A stretch of 7,000 bases of DNA, taken from positions 1 to 7,000 of the forward strand of contig JAEEWY010000078.1 of NCBI GenBank assembly GCA_016291275.1, written 5' to 3'. The translations under genes were made by a program, and so were the position numbers. Below, in pieces: positions 5,097 through 7,000 of this stretch. The notes beneath the pieces are model-generated. The model was not told the origin of the DNA, did no database searches, and saw only the letters and a list, made by a program, of their open reading frames with translations. Every line of letters starts with the position of its first letter. The first letter of the stretch is position 1. Source of the DNA: Methanobrevibacter sp. GTDB taxonomy: Archaea > Methanobacteriota > Methanobacteria > Methanobacteriales > Methanobacteriaceae.

Positions 5097-5353
5097 TTTT
5101 TTAACTCAATTTCCAGTTTATTAATCCTTTCTTCTAAACTTTCTAGAGTTAATTCTTTAACGTTTTCTAAATTACCATTTTCGAATTTTTCTATCTCTTC
5201 ATTATAAAATTTCCCTTCTTCATCACTAAATTCTTCATGAGCATAATAATACTCTATTAAAAAACTTATAACATCATTGAAAGTATCATTTTTTGAAGCT
5301 AATTTTGATAAAGAATTATGGTTGGCTTGAGAGATTTTAATAGTTTTATTCAT
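5093..5353 (-). CDS. Antitoxin, ribbon-helix-helix-like N-terminus (RelB/VapB-like)
   Basis: The longer reading has 87 residues. The N-terminus KTIKISQANHNSLSKLASKN followed by DTFNDVISFLIEYY fits a ribbon-helix-helix DNA-binding unit: a short strand, a helix, a turn with DTFNDV and a second helix. This is the layout of many archaeal VapB-like and RelB-like antitoxins. The C-terminal half is acidic and helical, with the last 20 residues (LESLEERINKLEIELKK) the likely toxin-binding tail. There are two adjacent ATG codons (5356 and 5353); no strong ribosome binding site precedes either (GTGGT at 5363-5359), and the second is slightly better spaced, so 5353 is used here. The predicted transcript leader is only about 10 nt. 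The operator just upstream, two adjacent 8-bp palindromes, is what a pair of RHH dimers would bind, pointing to autorepression. The toxin gene overlaps its end by 4 nt. Confidence 0.75.
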   Translation of the reverse strand: MNKTIKISQANHNSLSKLASKNDTFNDVISFLIEYYYAHEEFSDEEGKFYNEEIEKFENGNLENVKELTLESLEERINKLEIELKK

Positions 5354-5368
5354 CATAGTACCACATTA

Positions 5369-5391
5369 TATAGTATACTCAGTATACTATA
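5369..5391 (-). promoter_or_regulatory. Tandem palindromic operator of the toxin-antitoxin operon
   Basis: Two copies of the palindrome AGTATACT (5372-5379 and 5381-5388) stand one base apart. With flanking TAT and ATA they make a perfect 23-bp inverted repeat with 11-nt arms centred on C5380. The element lies between the TATA box and the predicted transcription start of the antitoxin gene. RHH repressors such as MetJ bind tandem 8-bp palindromes, so this is a natural site for antitoxin or toxin-antitoxin complex autorepression. Confidence 0.75.
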
Positions 5392-5396
5392 AAAAA
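5389..5396 (-). promoter_or_regulatory. TATA box of the toxin-antitoxin operon
   Basis: The minus strand reads TTTTTTAT, continuing into AGT of the operator. It lies about 35 nt before the antitoxin start and predicts a transcript beginning near 5365 with a leader of roughly 10 nt. It abuts the operator, so bound repressor would hinder TBP/TFB or polymerase. Confidence 0.45.
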
Positions 5397-5650
5397 CTTT
5401 CTAAAAAATCTAAAAGAATAGAAATAAATGATTAAATACACTTTAAATTTCAATTAAAAAATTTATAGATACTTATATATAAATTAAACTATTTTTAAAG
5501 CTTTAAATAACAATATAACATTAATATTAACTTAAAATTAAAAAATAATAAAAAAATAAAAAATTGATTTAAGAATAGAAAATTAATTGAATATGAAAAA
5601 TTTAAAGTTAATTTAATTTAAGATCTTTCTTTGCTGGAAAAGCTTTAGCA

Positions 5651-5658
5651 TATAAATA
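5651..5658 (+). promoter_or_regulatory. Candidate TATA box for the SseB-only gene pair
   Basis: TATAAATA lies 64 nt before the ATG at 5722 and would give a leader of about 40 nt. The call is tentative because the whole gap is AT-rich. Confidence 0.4.
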
Positions 5659-5721
5659 AATATAATTGATTTCATAAATTAGATTGAATAAAAATATTAT
5701 TAAAATAGATTACTGATTAAA

Positions 5722-6129
5722 ATGACTAACTTAAACAATAAAAAACTTAAAAAACTATTGAAATCAAAGTCAAGAGTTAAGATAGAACAGAACCCTGATA
5801 TGTTCTATAAGGAATTCTTAAAATCAGAGGTTTTTGTTCCAGTCATTGCAATGGAAAATGAGGAATCACTAAGCGATGGAGACACACTTGACTTGCAGAT
5901 TGGCTTCTTTGATGAGGAAAATGGAAACCGCAACATATACCTATTTACAGATACAAACGAATTGGAAAAGGCAGGATACCAAATCAAGTCAATAGCTGTA
6001 AACGTGATGGAATTATCATTCATATTGGCACAGTTTGACATTGATTTCAATTACATTGTAATAAATCCATACAGCGTTGATACATATAAGATAGACTTTG
6101 ATGAATTTTTAGAGAAAAATAACTTTTAA
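5722..6129 (+). CDS. SseB-like single-domain protein (paralog 3)
   Basis: At 135 residues this protein is little more than the SseB N-terminal domain. After a lysine-rich start (KKLKKLLKSKSRVK) come FLKSEVFVPVIAME, LQIGFFDEENGNRNIYLFTD, an AVNVMELSFIL block, the signature YIVINP at 111-116 and a closing FDEFLEKNNF. These align block for block with paralogs 1, 2 and 4; nothing follows the domain. It has no signal peptide or membrane segment. The ATG at 5722 has only a weak ribosome binding site (TGAT at 5713-5716, 5 nt before the start). Paralog 4 follows after a 28-nt gap, so the two form an operon. The stop is clean and the next gene has its own complete domain, so this is a genuine short protein and not the front half of a broken longer gene. 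Function is unknown. Confidence 0.75.
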   Translation: MTNLNNKKLKKLLKSKSRVKIEQNPDMFYKEFLKSEVFVPVIAMENEESLSDGDTLDLQIGFFDEENGNRNIYLFTDTNELEKAGYQIKSIAVNVMELSFILAQFDIDFNYIVINPYSVDTYKIDFDEFLEKNNF

Positions 6130-6157
6130 ATATTGATTCTTAATTCCCGTGATAAAA

Positions 6158-6655
6158 ATGAGCATACTCTATAATGATAAACTTGAAGAACTAATGAAAA
6201 TACAATCAGAGATGAGCGAAGAGGAAAACGAACATTTCCTAAATGAATTCAGAAAATCAGAACTCCTGGTTCCTCTTCAAATTGAGCTCGATTCACTAGA
6301 CCTTGAAAACATGAATCTAGAGGGATTGAATGAGATCAATAAGGAAGTCAAGTTTCATCTAAAATCCTTCGTAGGACCAAATGGTATCAAAGTCATCCCT
6401 ATTTTTACAGATGAGGAAAACATTCATGATGTTCAATTGAACACAACAGTGGGATCATTGTTTATGAGAGACTTGTACAAGTCCATAGTTCCAATTCAAG
6501 ACAGCTTTGATCAAATCATCATCAATCCAAGTGCAGAAAACGAATATAAAATAAGCATTGACGACTTCTTAAGTCTCTTTGATGAGGAAAGGGAATTCGA
6601 AGACATGATGAAAGAGATTGAAGAGGAAATGCTTGAAGATAAAAATATGGATTAA
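6158..6655 (+). CDS. SseB-like single-domain protein with acidic tail (paralog 4)
   Basis: Counted from the ATG at 6158, the product has 165 residues. The SseB-type domain spans about residues 20-141: FRKSELLVPLQIELD, VKFHLKSFVGPNGIKVIPIFTD, VGSLFMRDLYKS, the signature IIINP at 120-124 and ISIDDFLSLF. The last 24 residues are a highly acidic helix (EEREFEDMMKEIEEEMLEDK) that paralog 3 lacks. The longer reading from GTG 6149 is unlikely, because that GTG is the core of the ribosome binding site GTGAT (6149-6153), which is well spaced from the ATG at 6158. It lies 28 nt after paralog 3 and is probably translated from the same mRNA. No hairpin or T-run is seen directly after the stop. Role unknown; the acidic tail could bind a basic partner, but nothing in the sequence proves this. 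Confidence 0.75.
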   Translation: MSILYNDKLEELMKIQSEMSEEENEHFLNEFRKSELLVPLQIELDSLDLENMNLEGLNEINKEVKFHLKSFVGPNGIKVIPIFTDEENIHDVQLNTTVGSLFMRDLYKSIVPIQDSFDQIIINPSAENEYKISIDDFLSLFDEEREFEDMMKEIEEEMLEDKNMD

Positions 6656-6818
6656 TGGATAAAAAATTCAATATAATATAATTAAAATATCGATTAATTA
6701 ACAATGCACTTTCCTTAAAAAATCATCATTTAATTGGTTGATAAAGTCATTTAATTAAATCAAATACCTAATTTTTTATTTAATGAATTCTGCACGTATA
6801 TGTGCCATGTAAAATTTC

Positions 6819-6983
6819 TTAAATATAACCATTTAATGATAATGCAAAAAATAGAATAGCTAATAAAACAGCAATAAAAACTAAAAATAAAGCCCCTTCT
6901 TTTGAAAATGGACTTACTGGTGCACAAGTACCATTGGAACAATTCTCATCAATTTGACAATTATCTTCTTTAGACACTTTCAT
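6819..6983 (-). CDS. Small cysteine-bearing, tail-anchored membrane protein
   Basis: Reading leftward from the ATG at 6983 gives 54 codons to a TAA at 6819-6821. A GGTGAT ribosome binding site (6986-6981) contains that ATG, so the in-frame GTG at 6977, 3 nt further on, is the likelier start and yields a 52-residue product. The N-terminal part, KEDNCQIDENCSNGTCAP, holds three cysteines in six- and five-residue spacing and is acidic. Residues 31-50 (ALFLVFIAVLLAILFFALSL) form one strong membrane helix, followed by NGYI. This predicts a single-pass protein with a short cysteine-rich domain on one side of the membrane; the cysteines could bind a metal or cluster. It ends convergently with paralog 4, and its promoter lies beyond the right edge. 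I recognise no family. Codon sense, the ribosome binding site and the clear helix make it credible despite its size. Confidence 0.6.
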   Translation of the reverse strand: MKVSKEDNCQIDENCSNGTCAPVSPFSKEGALFLVFIAVLLAILFFALSLNGYI

Positions 6984-7000
6984 CACCAAAAAAAATAGAT

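Larger units (their letters stand above)
5357..5721. other. AT-rich intergenic region with divergent promoters
   Basis: Besides the toxin-antitoxin operator and promoter (5369-5396) and a TATA-like element for the rightward SseB pair (5651-5658), this 365-base gap is very AT-rich with many A- and T-runs. A further TATA-like run, CTTATATATAAAT, lies near 5472-5484. I see no ORF with a ribosome binding site, no RNA gene and no clear long repeat. A local AATT/TTAA-rich stretch at 5520-5625 is low in complexity. Confidence 0.6.

Noticed and set aside
5722..6655. Paralogs 3 and 4 as two halves of one frameshifted long gene
   Set aside because: Each contains a full SseB-type domain with its own I-N-P signature, and paralog 4 has its own ribosome binding site and ATG.
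6791..6804. Near-palindrome GCACGTATATGTGC between the convergent genes at the right end
   Set aside because: Only four strong outer pairs plus a G-U, no T-run beside it, and no promoter nearby; too weak to call a terminator or operator.
1..7000. CRISPR arrays, tRNA or rRNA genes, insertion sequences
   Set aside because: No regularly spaced repeats, no cloverleaf or T-loop sequence, no transposase-like frame and no long terminal inverted repeats were seen on either strand.

Overview
The window looks like chromosomal DNA of a gut or rumen methanogen of the order Methanobacteriales, most likely a Methanobrevibacter-type archaeon. This rests on very AT-rich intergenic DNA, ribosome binding sites of the GGTGAT/GAGGTGA type placed 3-6 nt before starts, TATA-box promoters rather than -35/-10 boxes, heavy use of ATA, AGA and AGG codons, small acidic secreted proteins with N-glycosylation sequons, and an ADP-ribosylglycohydrolase tail of a kind common in these genomes. 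The species is not determinable from the sequence alone.

Layout, left to right. (1) 1-1200, plus strand: the last 66 residues of an ADP-ribosylglycohydrolase (DraG-like), followed after 16 nt by a two-domain SseB-like protein. (2) 1236-1730, minus strand: a RelE/ParE-like toxin, preceded by an unannotated 33-codon ORF that has its own ribosome binding site, a TATA box and an 18-bp palindrome. This is a plausible toxin-antitoxin operon, or the remains of one. (3) 1908-2470, plus strand: a single-gene unit with a TATA box, a 12-bp leader hairpin, a 147-residue protein whose helix pattern fits a histone fold plus a coiled-coil extension, and a hairpin/T-run terminator. (4) 2624-3643, minus strand: two genes for cell-envelope proteins, one with a signal peptide and one with an N-terminal membrane anchor. 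Each has two cysteines in the exported part and three N-glycosylation sequons. (5) 3894-4807, plus strand: a second SseB-like protein with a different C-terminal domain, ending in stem-loops. (6) 4821-5396, minus strand: a type II toxin-antitoxin operon (ribbon-helix-helix-like antitoxin, RelE-like toxin, ATGA overlap) with a strong tandem-palindrome operator at its promoter. (7) 5722-6655, plus strand: two short SseB-domain-only proteins in an operon. (8) 6819-6983, minus strand: an unannotated small protein of about 52-54 residues with a three-cysteine N-terminus and a C-terminal membrane helix.

The unifying theme is a dispersed family of four SseB-like paralogs in three architectures, each keeping an I-N-P signature, within 6.5 kb and interrupted by toxin-antitoxin modules and small envelope proteins. 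This looks like an accessory, duplicating region rather than a housekeeping operon. No function for the SseB paralogs can be read from the sequence. Several ribosome binding sites contain an in-frame GTG or ATG, so the longest-ORF start is probably a few codons too early for several genes; preferred starts are given per gene.
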